Source: Burkholderiales bacterium
GTDB lineage: Bacteria; Pseudomonadota; Gammaproteobacteria; Burkholderiales; Burkholderiaceae_E
Assembly: GCA_020348765.1 (NCBI GenBank)
Contig: CP070753.1
Location: forward strand, 1,706,500-1,721,703
Direction: 5' to 3'
Length of the DNA stretch: 15,204 bases
A program made the translations under genes and the position numbers. Of this stretch, positions 8,404-15,204 are shown piece by piece. The notes under the pieces are model-generated. The model saw nothing but the letters and a program-made list of their open reading frames with translations, searched no databases and was not told the origin of the DNA. Within the stretch, counting starts at the first letter, position 1; each line of letters starts with the position of its first letter.

Positions 8404-8417
8404 GCCTGCGCTCAGGC
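8404..8417. terminator. Short hairpin between convergent genes, weak terminator candidate
   Basis: GCCTG (8404-8408), CGCT (8409-8412) and CAGGC (8413-8417) form a perfect 5-base-pair stem with a 4-base loop. It sits exactly between the convergent stops of the GtrA-like and methyltransferase genes and overlaps the latter's stop codon. There is no T-tract on the plus-strand side beyond TT, so it is not a classical intrinsic terminator. It is listed because of its position. Confidence 0.2.
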
Positions 8418-9137
8418 TTCGGCGAGCGCGTATACGTTCTTGCCGCCGACTCGATCGAACAGACGGTCGAGCGCGCGGCTGGCCGGGAACAGGTAACGGT
8501 CGTAGATCCGTACCGATCGCGGCTCGAGCGTGCCGTCGCCTCCGAGCACCCGATAGGCGAGCGCGGCCGCGAAGCCGAGGCTGTCCGCGTAGCGCGACTC
8601 GCGCACGCGAAAGCCGGCCTTCGCCATGGCATCTTCGAGCGAGCCGCGTGTGTAGCGGCGGACGTGCCCGGCGACGACGTCGACGCCGGAGTACAGGATT
8701 CCGAACGCCGGCACGTAGGCGAGCAGCAACGCGCCGCTGCGCATCTTGGCGCGCAATCCGCAGAGTGCGCCGACATCGTCCTCGATGTGCTCGAGCACGT
8801 TGAAGCTGTAGACGAAGTCCAGTTCGCCGTCTGGCACTTCGTCCAGGTTCTGACACGCGTCGAGCCCGCCCGACCGGAGCAGTTCGAGTTTCTCGGGGTC
8901 GATCTCCAGCCCGCGCACGTCGTAGCCGGCGGCCTTCAGCGCGAACGCGAAGGTGCCGATACCGGCACCGAAGTCCAGGATGCGATCGTCGCGCCGCGCG
9001 TATGCGCGCACCAGGTCGAGCAGAAAGCCGTTGTAGCGGTGCGCGGCCCGCATTGCCTCGAGGTTGTCCCTGCCCGTGTAGTGAAAGGCTGCGTGCGGCC
9101 TGGAGGCGGCGGGGGTAGACCGGTTGGCGCTTTCCAT
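8412..9137 (-). CDS. Class I SAM-dependent methyltransferase
   Basis: This cytoplasmic enzyme should transfer a methyl group from S-adenosylmethionine; the acceptor is unknown, but the setting suggests a sugar or lipid-linked glycan intermediate. Of 241 residues, the Rossmann core spans about 50-150: motif I LDFGAGIGTFAFAL (54-67), the acidic end of strand 2 in GLEID (76-80), and the post-II/motif IV region FVYSFNVLEHIEDD (108-121). The segment GHVRRYTRGSL (157-167) is common in methyltransferases of glycan clusters. The frame continues upstream to a GTG at 9179, adding 14 residues. I prefer the ATG at 9137, but neither start has a good Shine-Dalgarno. It lies on the opposite strand from its glycosyltransferase neighbours, so it is expressed separately from them. 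Confidence 0.87.
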   Translation of the reverse strand: MESANRSTPAASRPHAAFHYTGRDNLEAMRAAHRYNGFLLDLVRAYARRDDRILDFGAGIGTFAFALKAAGYDVRGLEIDPEKLELLRSGGLDACQNLDEVPDGELDFVYSFNVLEHIEDDVGALCGLRAKMRSGALLLAYVPAFGILYSGVDVVAGHVRRYTRGSLEDAMAKAGFRVRESRYADSLGFAAALAYRVLGGDGTLEPRSVRIYDRYLFPASRALDRLFDRVGGKNVYALAEA

Positions 9138-9274
9138 GCAGTGCTCGATGCTCGTGTGGCCAGGCGCGTACACCGGCACGTCATCGCTTCGGCCGGAGGG
9201 ACCGATCGGGACCCGGCTGCGGCACGTGTCGGACAGATCGATGCCCAGTGTACGCTGGCGGTCCGCCCAAAGGC

Positions 9275-9298
9275 GGGGCGACGGGGCGACGGGGCGAT
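9275..9298 (+). repeat. 8-base tandem repeat, three units
   Basis: GGGGCGAC occurs at 9275-9282 and 9283-9290, followed by GGGGCGAT at 9291-9298. The run is in the divergent promoter region, so copy-number change by slippage could alter promoter spacing. With only three units, this is speculative. Confidence 0.6.
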
Positions 9299-9339
9299 CG
9301 ACGGCCGCGGTCCGACGTTTGGCGACCCGGCGCCGATCG

Positions 9340-9358
9340 CGCGGCGCGATGCGCCGCG
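9340..9358. repeat. Perfect GC-rich inverted repeat
   Basis: CGCGGCGC (9340-9347) and GCGCCGCG (9351-9358) are exact complements separated by GAT. The result is an 8-base-pair stem with a 3-base loop. No T-tract follows on either strand, so it is not an intrinsic terminator. It could be an RNA hairpin, an extragenic palindrome or chance in this GC-rich DNA. Confidence 0.5.
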
Positions 9359-9579
9359 GGCAGCGTGGGCGGCTGTCCGATGTGGGTCGTGATCCGCTCG
9401 TGACACCGAAGCGTTCGGCGGTTCAATATGCGGACCGATTCCGGGCCAGTTGGCGATACGGGCCGTGCGCGGGTTCGCATACGATTCGGCAGGTGGGCGG
9501 TTGCGGGCGGCGCGCGGCTGCCGCGTCGTGCCGGTGGCCATCGGCGCGGCCGCGCGACGTCCGCAGGGCAGGGGGAGCA

Positions 9580-11094
9580 ATGAGCGGGTTTCATTGGGTC
9601 GGACGGGTCGCTGGGCTGTTCGACATGTATTCGCAGGCGCGCGCGGCCAGGCTGACCGTCGCTGCCGCGATCCTCGCCGGCGGCGCCCTGCTCGCGTTCG
9701 GTCGGGTCGAAGGCGCGATCCCGTTCATCGTGCTGATCGCAGCGAGCCACGAGCGCTTCTTCGAGCGCATGGCCGATCGGTTCAGCAGGCGCCCGTGGCT
9801 GCTGTTCACGCCGGCGCTGGTGATCATGGCCGTGCAGCTGGCCTATCCGGCCCCGGCGGCGATCGACGATCTGCTTCGGCACATCGCCTCCGGCTTCTAC
9901 CCGGGCGGCTACCGGGACATGTACGTCTACAGCAACCTGCCGCAGGCCGGGCTGTACCCGGCATTCGACTGGATGGCCGGCGGGCTGGGACGGCTGCTGC
10001 AACCGCTGCCCGCCCTGTGGACCATCCAGGGGCTGGCCTGGAGCAGCTTCGTGGTCGTGTTCCTGCTGGCCGCGCACCGCGTGCTGCCGGCCGGGGAGGA
10101 CCGCGCCTTCTGGTTGCTCGGGGCATTGGTGCTGGTCGTCTCGGCGCTTGTCGTGCGCCTGTCGCTGGCGCGACCGGAGATCTTCATGACGGTCTGGGCG
10201 CTGACCGCACTGCTGGCGCGCGGTCGGCTCGGCATTGCGCTGTGGTGCGCCACCGGGCTTCTGATGGGCACGGGCTACTGGCTGGCACCGCTGTATTTCG
10301 TGACGGCGGTGCTGCTGCCGGGCGCACTGCGCACGCGGCTCGCGTGCGGTGCGGTGCTGACGGCGGCATGGGTGCTCGGCTGGCAGGCCGTCACGGGCGT
10401 GTGGCCCTGGCAGAACCTGCAGTGGCTGTGGGACGTCATGCGCGCACGGGATGCGCGCTTCAACGTCGGCGAGAACATGAGCGTGATCAACCTGCTCGCG
10501 ATGCCCGAGATGCTGGTGCTGATCGTCCCAGCGATCTGGACGCTCGCGCGACGCGGTGGCAACGGCTGGCTGCTCGCGCTGGCCGTGTTCTATGCGCTCA
10601 GCAATCAGGCGCGTTACGTCGGCATGATCGCGCCGTTGCTCGCGCTGTACATCCTCAGCGCCCTGACCGAGACGCGTTTGCCCTGGAGGCCGCCGACCCG
10701 GTTCGTCGCGCTGATCGCCTCGATGGTGCTGACCGTGGATGCGATGACCTACGTGCCGCGGCTGGACCAGCTGCCGAGACTCGGGCTTCCGGACGGGGCG
10801 GTCATGTTGTCCGGGTTCAACTCGGCCGCTTTTGCCGCGCCGTTCTTCAACCCCGGCACCGTGCGACTGAGTCCGCCGATGGAGGTCGGTGCCGCCGAGC
10901 CCTGGGTGCAGCAGATCATCGGCGATCTGCATGACGGCCGGTTCGACTGCAAGTCGGTGGAAGGGCGCGCATTCACGCACCTGGTCGAGTTCAGCCTGCG
11001 CGGCAGCCCCCCGCCGTGCCTCGAGCTGGTCGAGACCGACGGCGGCTGGCGGCTGTGGAAGATCCGCGGCCAGGGCGCCGCGACGACCGAATAG
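9580..11094 (+). CDS. Polytopic membrane protein, GT-C-type glycosyltransferase-like (second)
   Basis: This 504-residue inner-membrane protein has GT-C glycosyltransferase architecture and probably transfers a lipid-linked sugar in the periplasm; no substrate can be assigned. After a hydrophobic segment at about 73-90, the first long loop carries the acidic pair AIDDLLRH (94-101) and then YPGGYRDMYVYSNLPQAG (107-124). Asp96/Asp97 are the candidate catalytic acids. LSLARPEIF (194-202) is another GT-C-like element. Around ten hydrophobic segments run to about residue 388, followed by a soluble tail of about 115 residues with two Cys (457 and 480). I chose the ATG at 9580 because it has a purine-rich GGGGGAG just upstream; the frame is open back to 9124. 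It shares this layout (helices, then a soluble tail) with the 4617-6521 protein. It converges on the Tad operon. Confidence 0.75.
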   Translation: MSGFHWVGRVAGLFDMYSQARAARLTVAAAILAGGALLAFGRVEGAIPFIVLIAASHERFFERMADRFSRRPWLLFTPALVIMAVQLAYPAPAAIDDLLRHIASGFYPGGYRDMYVYSNLPQAGLYPAFDWMAGGLGRLLQPLPALWTIQGLAWSSFVVVFLLAAHRVLPAGEDRAFWLLGALVLVVSALVVRLSLARPEIFMTVWALTALLARGRLGIALWCATGLLMGTGYWLAPLYFVTAVLLPGALRTRLACGAVLTAAWVLGWQAVTGVWPWQNLQWLWDVMRARDARFNVGENMSVINLLAMPEMLVLIVPAIWTLARRGGNGWLLALAVFYALSNQARYVGMIAPLLALYILSALTETRLPWRPPTRFVALIASMVLTVDAMTYVPRLDQLPRLGLPDGAVMLSGFNSAAFAAPFFNPGTVRLSPPMEVGAAEPWVQQIIGDLHDGRFDCKSVEGRAFTHLVEFSLRGSPPPCLELVETDGGWRLWKIRGQGAATTE

Positions 11095-11167
11095 CCCTCG
11101 GGGGCGCGCGGCGTTTCACGCGCACGCGACCGCGCTCGAACCCAGCACCGCCCGCGGGTCGATCGCG

Positions 11168-12736
11168 TTACAGCTTGTCCGCCGGTTGGGCGACGGCGAC
11201 CTTGGCATGCGGCCGGTCGGCGAATGCGACCTCGCTGCCCTGATCTCGGCCCAGCACCAGCAAGATGTCCGCGTTCAGATCGTCCACGGCGCTGATCATG
11301 ACCGCCGGCCGACGCTTGAACTGCCGCGCCAGCGCGAGCGCCTCGCGCATGAAGCCTTCACGGAAGTAGATGCGCGTGCTCGGAATCGAGAATGTCTCGG
11401 CATTCCCGATCCGCACCACGTTCAAGCCGCGCGCGCCCAGTTCGTTGCCGACGCCCCGTGCCATGTGCCGGGTGCCGTTTCCGTTCAGAACTTCGATCCG
11501 CGTGTGCCGCAGCGCAGTGGCCATGGCGGGCCTGGTCCGCGTGACCGCTGCCGGGGCCGGGCGCACGGCGACTCGGTCGGCGGGCGAGGCCAGATTCACG
11601 GTGCGGCTCGCGGTGACACGGTGCTGCGGCGGCGCTGCCGGAATCACCGTGGCGCCCGGCGCGCGCGCTACGACCGGCGTCGGCGGCGGCGTCGAGGGCG
11701 CCGGCGCGGCCCGCGCGACCCGGGTGACCCGGGTGACCGGGGTGACCGGGGCCACCGGCGTGGCCAGGCCAGGCGTGACCCGGGCAACCGGAGCGACAGA
11801 TACGCTGTGCAACCTGACCATGCCGATCGCGACCGGCGCGAGCGGGTCTGCTACCGGCCGCACGGTTTCGGGCACCTTGGTCTCGGCGCTTCGGACCATT
11901 TCGCGCGCGCGCACGCGCATGGCGGCAGCGTCCAGGTTGATCACGGACCCGCTCAGCGCGACCTGGTCGCCGTGCGCGGGCGCCGCCCGTCGTGGCGCAT
12001 AGCCGGACGGCATGGTCGCCGTCAGTCGTGGCGCGGAGGCATGGTCGGGTCGGGCCCGTTGCGGCGCCCCGGCCTCCGCCGGCTTGGCCAGGTCGATGCG
12101 ACCGATGCTGACCACGTCGCGCGACATCTGTACCTGCACGGCGCGCAGGGCCTCGGTGGTCGCGACCGGCGGTGGGCTGGCACTCAGTCCGGAACCGCGG
12201 GTCGCAGACGGGTCACGCTCGAGGACGGCCGCGAGCGCTGCATCGGACGATGCCCTCGCGGCCAGCAGCGTCCAGTTCGCTCGCACGCCCTGGTTCAGCG
12301 GGTCGAGCCGGAACGCGGTGCGCAGCGACTCGGCTGCCGCCATGTAGTTGCCGCGCAGATACTCGACATAGCCGAGGTTGTTGTGCAGGTAGGCTGCGTC
12401 CGGCTTGATTGCGACCGCGGCGCGCAGCTCGGCGATCGCCTGGCCATGTTCGCCGAACTGCGACAGCACCGTCGCCCGGCCGTTGCGCGCATCGGCATTG
12501 TCCGGGTCGAACTCGACCGCCTTCGTGAACGCGATCAGCGCCAGTGCCTGGCGGCCCTGGCCGAGGTAGTACTTGCCCAGCGCATACTGGCCGGCCGAGT
12601 CGCCGGCGCCGTGAGAAAGCGACTGCTGCGGCTCGGTCGCCGAGGACGGGTCCGAGTGCTGGAACGGCGTCGCGCAGCCGGCCAGCACCAATGCGGCCGA
12701 AGCGCTGCCGATTGCATGGATTGCGCGTTTGCTCAT
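11168..12736 (-). CDS. TPR lipoprotein with C-terminal LytR_C domain, TadD-position protein of Tad locus
   Basis: This is a probable outer-membrane lipoprotein of the Tad/Flp pilus system; TadD-type TPR lipoproteins are thought to help assemble or stabilise the secretin. Of 522 residues, the signal peptide ends in lipobox LAGC, with the lipidated Cys at 21. Three TPR units follow (about 48-81, 82-115 and 116-149), including YALGKYYLGQG (51-61) and YLHNNLGYVEYLRGNY (116-131). Then comes a long, disordered-looking Ala/Pro/Thr/Val linker (about 175-405) with a three-residue repeat. The C-terminus (about 411-500) matches the LytR_C domain: RIEVLNGNGTRHMARGVGNE (413-432). I chose the ATG at 12736, preceded by GAGGT at 12742-12746, because it starts the signal peptide; the longer frame to 13069 is a shadow of tadC. 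It lies 20 bases after tadC. Confidence 0.87.
   Translation of the reverse strand: MSKRAIHAIGSASAALVLAGCATPFQHSDPSSATEPQQSLSHGAGDSAGQYALGKYYLGQGRQALALIAFTKAVEFDPDNADARNGRATVLSQFGEHGQAIAELRAAVAIKPDAAYLHNNLGYVEYLRGNYMAAAESLRTAFRLDPLNQGVRANWTLLAARASSDAALAAVLERDPSATRGSGLSASPPPVATTEALRAVQVQMSRDVVSIGRIDLAKPAEAGAPQRARPDHASAPRLTATMPSGYAPRRAAPAHGDQVALSGSVINLDAAAMRVRAREMVRSAETKVPETVRPVADPLAPVAIGMVRLHSVSVAPVARVTPGLATPVAPVTPVTRVTRVARAAPAPSTPPPTPVVARAPGATVIPAAPPQHRVTASRTVNLASPADRVAVRPAPAAVTRTRPAMATALRHTRIEVLNGNGTRHMARGVGNELGARGLNVVRIGNAETFSIPSTRIYFREGFMREALALARQFKRRPAVMISAVDDLNADILLVLGRDQGSEVAFADRPHAKVAVAQPADKL
11715..11759. repeat. 9-base tandem repeat in the linker of the TPR/LytR_C lipoprotein
   Basis: Five imperfect 9-base units run head to tail on the plus strand: GCGACCCGG, GTGACCCGG, GTGACCGGG, GTGACCGGG and GCCACCGGC. 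In the gene (minus strand) they encode alternating Val-Thr/Ala-Pro/Arg triplets, APVTPVTRVTRVAR. Unit gain or loss would keep the reading frame, so linker length could vary between strains. Confidence 0.8.
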
Positions 12737-12756
12737 GATGCACCTCGTGACGTGTG

Positions 12757-13713
12757 TCAGTTGGCGAAGTCCCTGAGGAAGCCCGCCAGCTGGATGATGG
12801 CCGGTCCGGCCACGACGATCAGGATCGACGGGAAGATGCACAGGACCAGTGGGAAGACCAGCTTGACCGCGATCTTGGCCGCCCGCTCCTCGGCCCGTTG
12901 CTGGCGCTTGGTGCGCAGCATGTCCGAATGAACGCGCAGCGATGCGCCGATGCTGGTGCCGAACTTCTCGGACTGCACCAGCATCGCGACCAGCGTGTCG
13001 ATGTCCTCGACGCCGGTGCGCAGGGCGAGGTTGCGCAGCGCCCGCTCCTTGCCGGCACCGGCGCGCCACTCGAGCGATACCAGCTGCAGTTCCTCGGCCA
13101 GCGTCGTGCTCTTCAGCTTCATCTCGTCGGCCACGCGGGCGATCGCGGCCTCGAGGCTCAGGCCGGCCTCGACCGAGATGGTCAGCAGGTCGAGTGCGTC
13201 CGGGAAATTCTCGAAGATTTCACGCTGGCGCAGGAAGATCATGCGGCTCAGGATCAGGTTGGGCAGGAACAGGCCCAGGCCCGCCAGCAGCACCAGGATC
13301 AGCGCGAACTCGTCGAACCGCATCTCGGGCCACAGAACCGGCTTCAGGAACAGCGCGATCATCGGAAACGTCATCGCGAGCAGCGTCTTCAGCCCGAAGT
13401 AGGCCGACGGCACCCCCGGGCTGCGCAGGCCGGCATGCATGAAGCGACGCCTGAGCGAAGACTGCTCCCAGCCTTCTTCGGGTATCGACAGCTTGGCGAA
13501 GGGCCCGGCGATGCGCGCGATCGACTCGATCCAGCGGTTTCCCTTCTGTTCGGGCTCTTCACGAACCGTCCGACCCGGAACCTCCAGGATCGTGTCCATG
13601 CGCTCGGCGACCGCGCTGCGGCGGCCGAGCAGCGCGATGCCGACCACGAGTAGCACCACGGCGATGAACACCGTCGCCAGGAAGGCCAGTTGTGCGGGAG
13701 TGAATTCGAGCAT
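12757..13713 (-). CDS. tadC: Type II secretion F-domain protein TadC
   Basis: TadC is one of two inner-membrane platform proteins of the Tad pilus assembly machine, homologous to GspF/PilC, and works with TadB and the TadA ATPase. The 318-residue protein has an N-terminal helix (about 9-29), a helix pair at about 106-126 and 135-155, and then the T2SF domain at about 170-305. Typical segments are [20 protein letters not shown] (170-189), [20 protein letters not shown] (243-262) and [20 protein letters not shown] (284-303). It starts at an ATG 23 bases after the tadB stop, with a weak ACTGGA before it. TadB and TadC are told apart by gene order and size. Confidence 0.92.
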   Translation of the reverse strand: MLEFTPAQLAFLATVFIAVVLLVVGIALLGRRSAVAERMDTILEVPGRTVREEPEQKGNRWIESIARIAGPFAKLSIPEEGWEQSSLRRRFMHAGLRSPGVPSAYFGLKTLLAMTFPMIALFLKPVLWPEMRFDEFALILVLLAGLGLFLPNLILSRMIFLRQREIFENFPDALDLLTISVEAGLSLEAAIARVADEMKLKSTTLAEELQLVSLEWRAGAGKERALRNLALRTGVEDIDTLVAMLVQSEKFGTSIGASLRVHSDMLRTKRQQRAEERAAKIAVKLVFPLVLCIFPSILIVVAGPAIIQLAGFLRDFAN

Positions 13714-13736
13714 GCGAGTCCAGTCGTTTCAGGCGT

Positions 13737-14723
13737 TCAGACGTGGATGCGGATGATCTTGCGCATACAGAAGATGCCGATCACCATGAAGACCATACCG
13801 CCCACCAGCAGCCGGATCCCGATCGGATCGGTCCACAGGATCGACATCAGCTCCGGATTGACCATGAACAGGATGAAGGCGGTCACGAACGGCAGCAGCG
13901 AAAGCACCCAGCCCGAGGTGCGCCCCTCGGCCGAGATCGCCCGCACGCGGCCCAGCAGCTTGAGCCGCTCGCGGATGATCGCGCTGATGTTGTCCAGGAT
14001 CTCGGCCAGGTTGCCGCCGGTCTCGCGCTGGATCAGCACCGCGATCACGAAAAAGCCCAGATCGGTGCTCGGCACCCGCTCGCACAGGTTCTGCAGGGCC
14101 GAATTCATCGGCACGCCGAAGTTGACCTCGTCGAAGGTCTGGCGGAACTCGCTGCCGAGCGGCTCGGGCAGCTCGTCACCGGTCATCTGCAGCGCGCTGG
14201 GGAACGAATGGCCCGAGCGCAGCGCGCGCGCGATCAGGTCCATCGCCTCGGGCAGCATCGATTCGAAGCGCGTCAGCCGGCGCGAGCGGTTCCAGCTCAG
14301 GTAAGCGAACGGCACCGTGGCGAGTATCAGGCCGGTGGGCAGCGCGATCAGCACGCCGAACCGGAACGCCAGCATGCCGAGGAAGCCGACCACGAACAGC
14401 ATGCCGCAGAAGAACAGCAGGTTGGACACGGTCCAGTCCAGGCCGCTCTGCACGAGCATGCGGTCGAGCGTGCTGACGCGCGGCATGCGCAGCAGCAGCT
14501 GCTCGACGAACGGGCTGTTGCTCAGCAGCCGCTGCTTGAGCACCGAGGCGGTCTCGGCATCGATATGGCCGCCCGCGGACATCATCTGCAGCCGCCGGGC
14601 CACGCGCTTGACCTCGGGGCCGCGGCGCGAGTTCCACCAGATGAACAGCCCCTCGACGCCGAGCACGACCGCGATGAACAGCAGCACGACTGCACCGACG
14701 AAGATCGCGTCCGAGGTGAACAT
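13737..14723 (-). CDS. tadB: Type II secretion F-domain protein TadB
   Basis: TadB is the first inner-membrane platform protein of the Tad/Flp pilus system and is expected to contact TadA and TadC. The 328-residue protein has an N-terminal membrane anchor (about 8-30), two adjacent helices at about 101-118 and 122-142, a T2SF domain at about 153-280, and final helices at about 271-288 and 304-321. Typical segments are [20 protein letters not shown] (157-176) and [20 protein letters not shown] (231-250), the latter highly characteristic of TadB. It lies 9 bases after the tadA stop, and the ribosome binding site overlaps that stop. It is third from the downstream end of a tight minus-strand operon. 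Confidence 0.94.
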   Translation of the reverse strand: MFTSDAIFVGAVVLLFIAVVLGVEGLFIWWNSRRGPEVKRVARRLQMMSAGGHIDAETASVLKQRLLSNSPFVEQLLLRMPRVSTLDRMLVQSGLDWTVSNLLFFCGMLFVVGFLGMLAFRFGVLIALPTGLILATVPFAYLSWNRSRRLTRFESMLPEAMDLIARALRSGHSFPSALQMTGDELPEPLGSEFRQTFDEVNFGVPMNSALQNLCERVPSTDLGFFVIAVLIQRETGGNLAEILDNISAIIRERLKLLGRVRAISAEGRTSGWVLSLLPFVTAFILFMVNPELMSILWTDPIGIRLLVGGMVFMVIGIFCMRKIIRIHV

Positions 14724-14728
14724 GGCCG

Positions 14729-14735
14729 CTCCTTA
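14729..14735 (-). promoter_or_regulatory. Ribosome binding site of tadB overlapping the tadA stop codon
   Basis: On the minus strand this reads TAAGGAG: the tadA stop TAA forms the first three bases of a consensus Shine-Dalgarno that ends 5 bases before the tadB ATG at 14723. Terminating ribosomes would be placed directly at the tadB start, which suggests translational coupling and matched ATPase and platform synthesis. Confidence 0.8.
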
Positions 14736-15203
14736 CGAGTACCGCACCGCGGGGTCGAAGAACTTGTCGGGCAGCGGGTGGCCCGAGACCTTCAGTCGCT
14801 CGGCGAATGCCGGGCGCACACCGGTGGCGCAGAAGTATCCGTCGACGCTGCCGTCCGGCTTGATGCCGGTCTGCTTGAACATGAAGATCTCCTGCATGGT
14901 GATCATGTCGCCCTCCATGCCGGTGATCTCCTGGATGCTGGTGACCTTGCGCCTGCCGTCGGTCATGCGGGAGACCTGGAGCACGACGTCGATGGCCGAG
15001 GAGACCTGCTGGCGCATCGCCTTGATCGTCATGTTCATGCCGGCCATCCCCAGCATGTTCTCGAGCCGCGAGAGGGCATCGCGCGGCGCGTTGGCGTGGA
15101 TCGTGCTCATCGATCCCTCGTGGCCGGTGTTCATCGCCTGCAGCATGTCGAACGCTTCGGCGCCGCGCACCTCGCCGAGGATGATCCGGTCCGGGCGCAT
15201 GCG
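14733..15203 (-). CDS. tadA: Tad pilus assembly ATPase TadA/CpaF, C-terminal part (5' end outside window)
   Basis: TadA (CpaF family) is the cytoplasmic hexameric secretion ATPase that powers Flp pilin extrusion and, in some systems, retraction. Only about 156 C-terminal residues are in the window. They include the Walker B region [20 protein letters not shown], with the Glu of GEVRG, and the His-box [15 protein letters not shown]. Both are characteristic of the GspE/VirB11-like superfamily and of CpaF in particular. The rest, ending in [11 protein letters not shown], matches the usual CpaF tail. Walker A and the N-terminal domain lie beyond the right edge. The ATG at 15200 is an internal Met, not the start. 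The gene leads into tadB, and the upstream Tad genes (pilin, TadZ, secretin) should lie beyond the window. Confidence 0.94.
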   Translation of the reverse strand, partial: RMRPDRIILGEVRGAEAFDMLQAMNTGHEGSMSTIHANAPRDALSRLENMLGMAGMNMTIKAMRQQVSSAIDVVLQVSRMTDGRRKVTSIQEITGMEGDMITMQEIFMFKQTGIKPDGSVDGYFCATGVRPAFAERLKVSGHPLPDKFFDPAVRYS

Positions 15204-15204
15204 C

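Larger units (their letters stand above)
9138..9579. other. Divergent intergenic region of about 440 bases with repeats
   Basis: This lies between the divergently transcribed methyltransferase and second GT-C-like genes, so it should hold both promoters. I recognise no protein; the open frames crossing it are arginine-rich and lack domains. It contains an 8-base tandem repeat (9275-9298), a GC-rich perfect hairpin (9340-9358) and a small inverted repeat CCGAA-GCG-TTCGG (9406-9418). I could not identify convincing -35/-10 pairs. Confidence 0.5.

Noticed and set aside
9181..10980. A 599-codon minus-strand open frame opposite the second GT-C-like gene
   Set aside because: It is low-complexity (Arg, Gln, His, Pro), has no motif, and opposes a frame with clear membrane segments and a Shine-Dalgarno.
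10889..12931. A 680-codon plus-strand open frame across the Tad lipoprotein gene
   Set aside because: It spans the end of one real gene and the antisense of another, including the tandem repeat, and its sequence is Arg/Gly-rich without domains.
12737..13069. N-terminal extension of the TPR/LytR_C protein frame into tadC
   Set aside because: The extra 111 codons are an out-of-frame reading of tadC. The signal peptide and lipobox begin at the ATG at 12736, which has its own Shine-Dalgarno.

Overview
The window looks like a GC-rich Gram-negative chromosome, most likely a betaproteobacterium of the Burkholderiales type. This rests on the very high GC, a TRAP carboxylate transporter, a Tad pilus locus carrying an outer-membrane lipoprotein, and overall protein character. 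The species is not identifiable from the sequence alone. Both ends cut through genes.

Layout. (1) Positions 2-637 (+) hold the C-terminal end of the disaggregase ClpB. (2) Positions 724-3705 (-) hold a complete TRAP transporter operon, transcribed dctP-dctQ-dctM, converging on clpB. Upstream of dctP is a cluster of CTATAG motifs that could be an operator. (3) Positions 3706-4616 are about 0.9 kb with no gene I can recognise. (4) Positions 4617-11094 hold a glycan-assembly island: a large polytopic membrane protein of GT-C glycosyltransferase character, a polyprenyl-phosphate-type GT2 glycosyltransferase with a membrane tail, a small GtrA-family membrane protein, a SAM-dependent methyltransferase on the opposite strand, and a second GT-C-like membrane protein. 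(5) Positions 11168-15203 (-) hold the downstream half of a Tad/Flp pilus operon, in transcription order tadA (CpaF ATPase, cut by the window edge), tadB, tadC, and a TPR lipoprotein with a C-terminal LytR_C domain in the tadD position.

How the genes may work together. The GT2 enzyme would load a sugar onto a polyprenyl-phosphate carrier. GtrA could help move it across the inner membrane. One or both GT-C-like proteins would transfer the sugar on the periplasmic side, and the methyltransferase might modify a sugar or lipid intermediate. This is the GtrA/GtrB/GtrC logic of O-antigen modification, but the acceptor is unknown. The Tad genes next door make a pilus or another surface glycan a possible, unproven target. 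The Tad genes form a tight operon, with 9-, 23- and 20-base gaps. TadA powers assembly, TadB and TadC form the inner-membrane platform, and the lipoprotein would act at the outer membrane.
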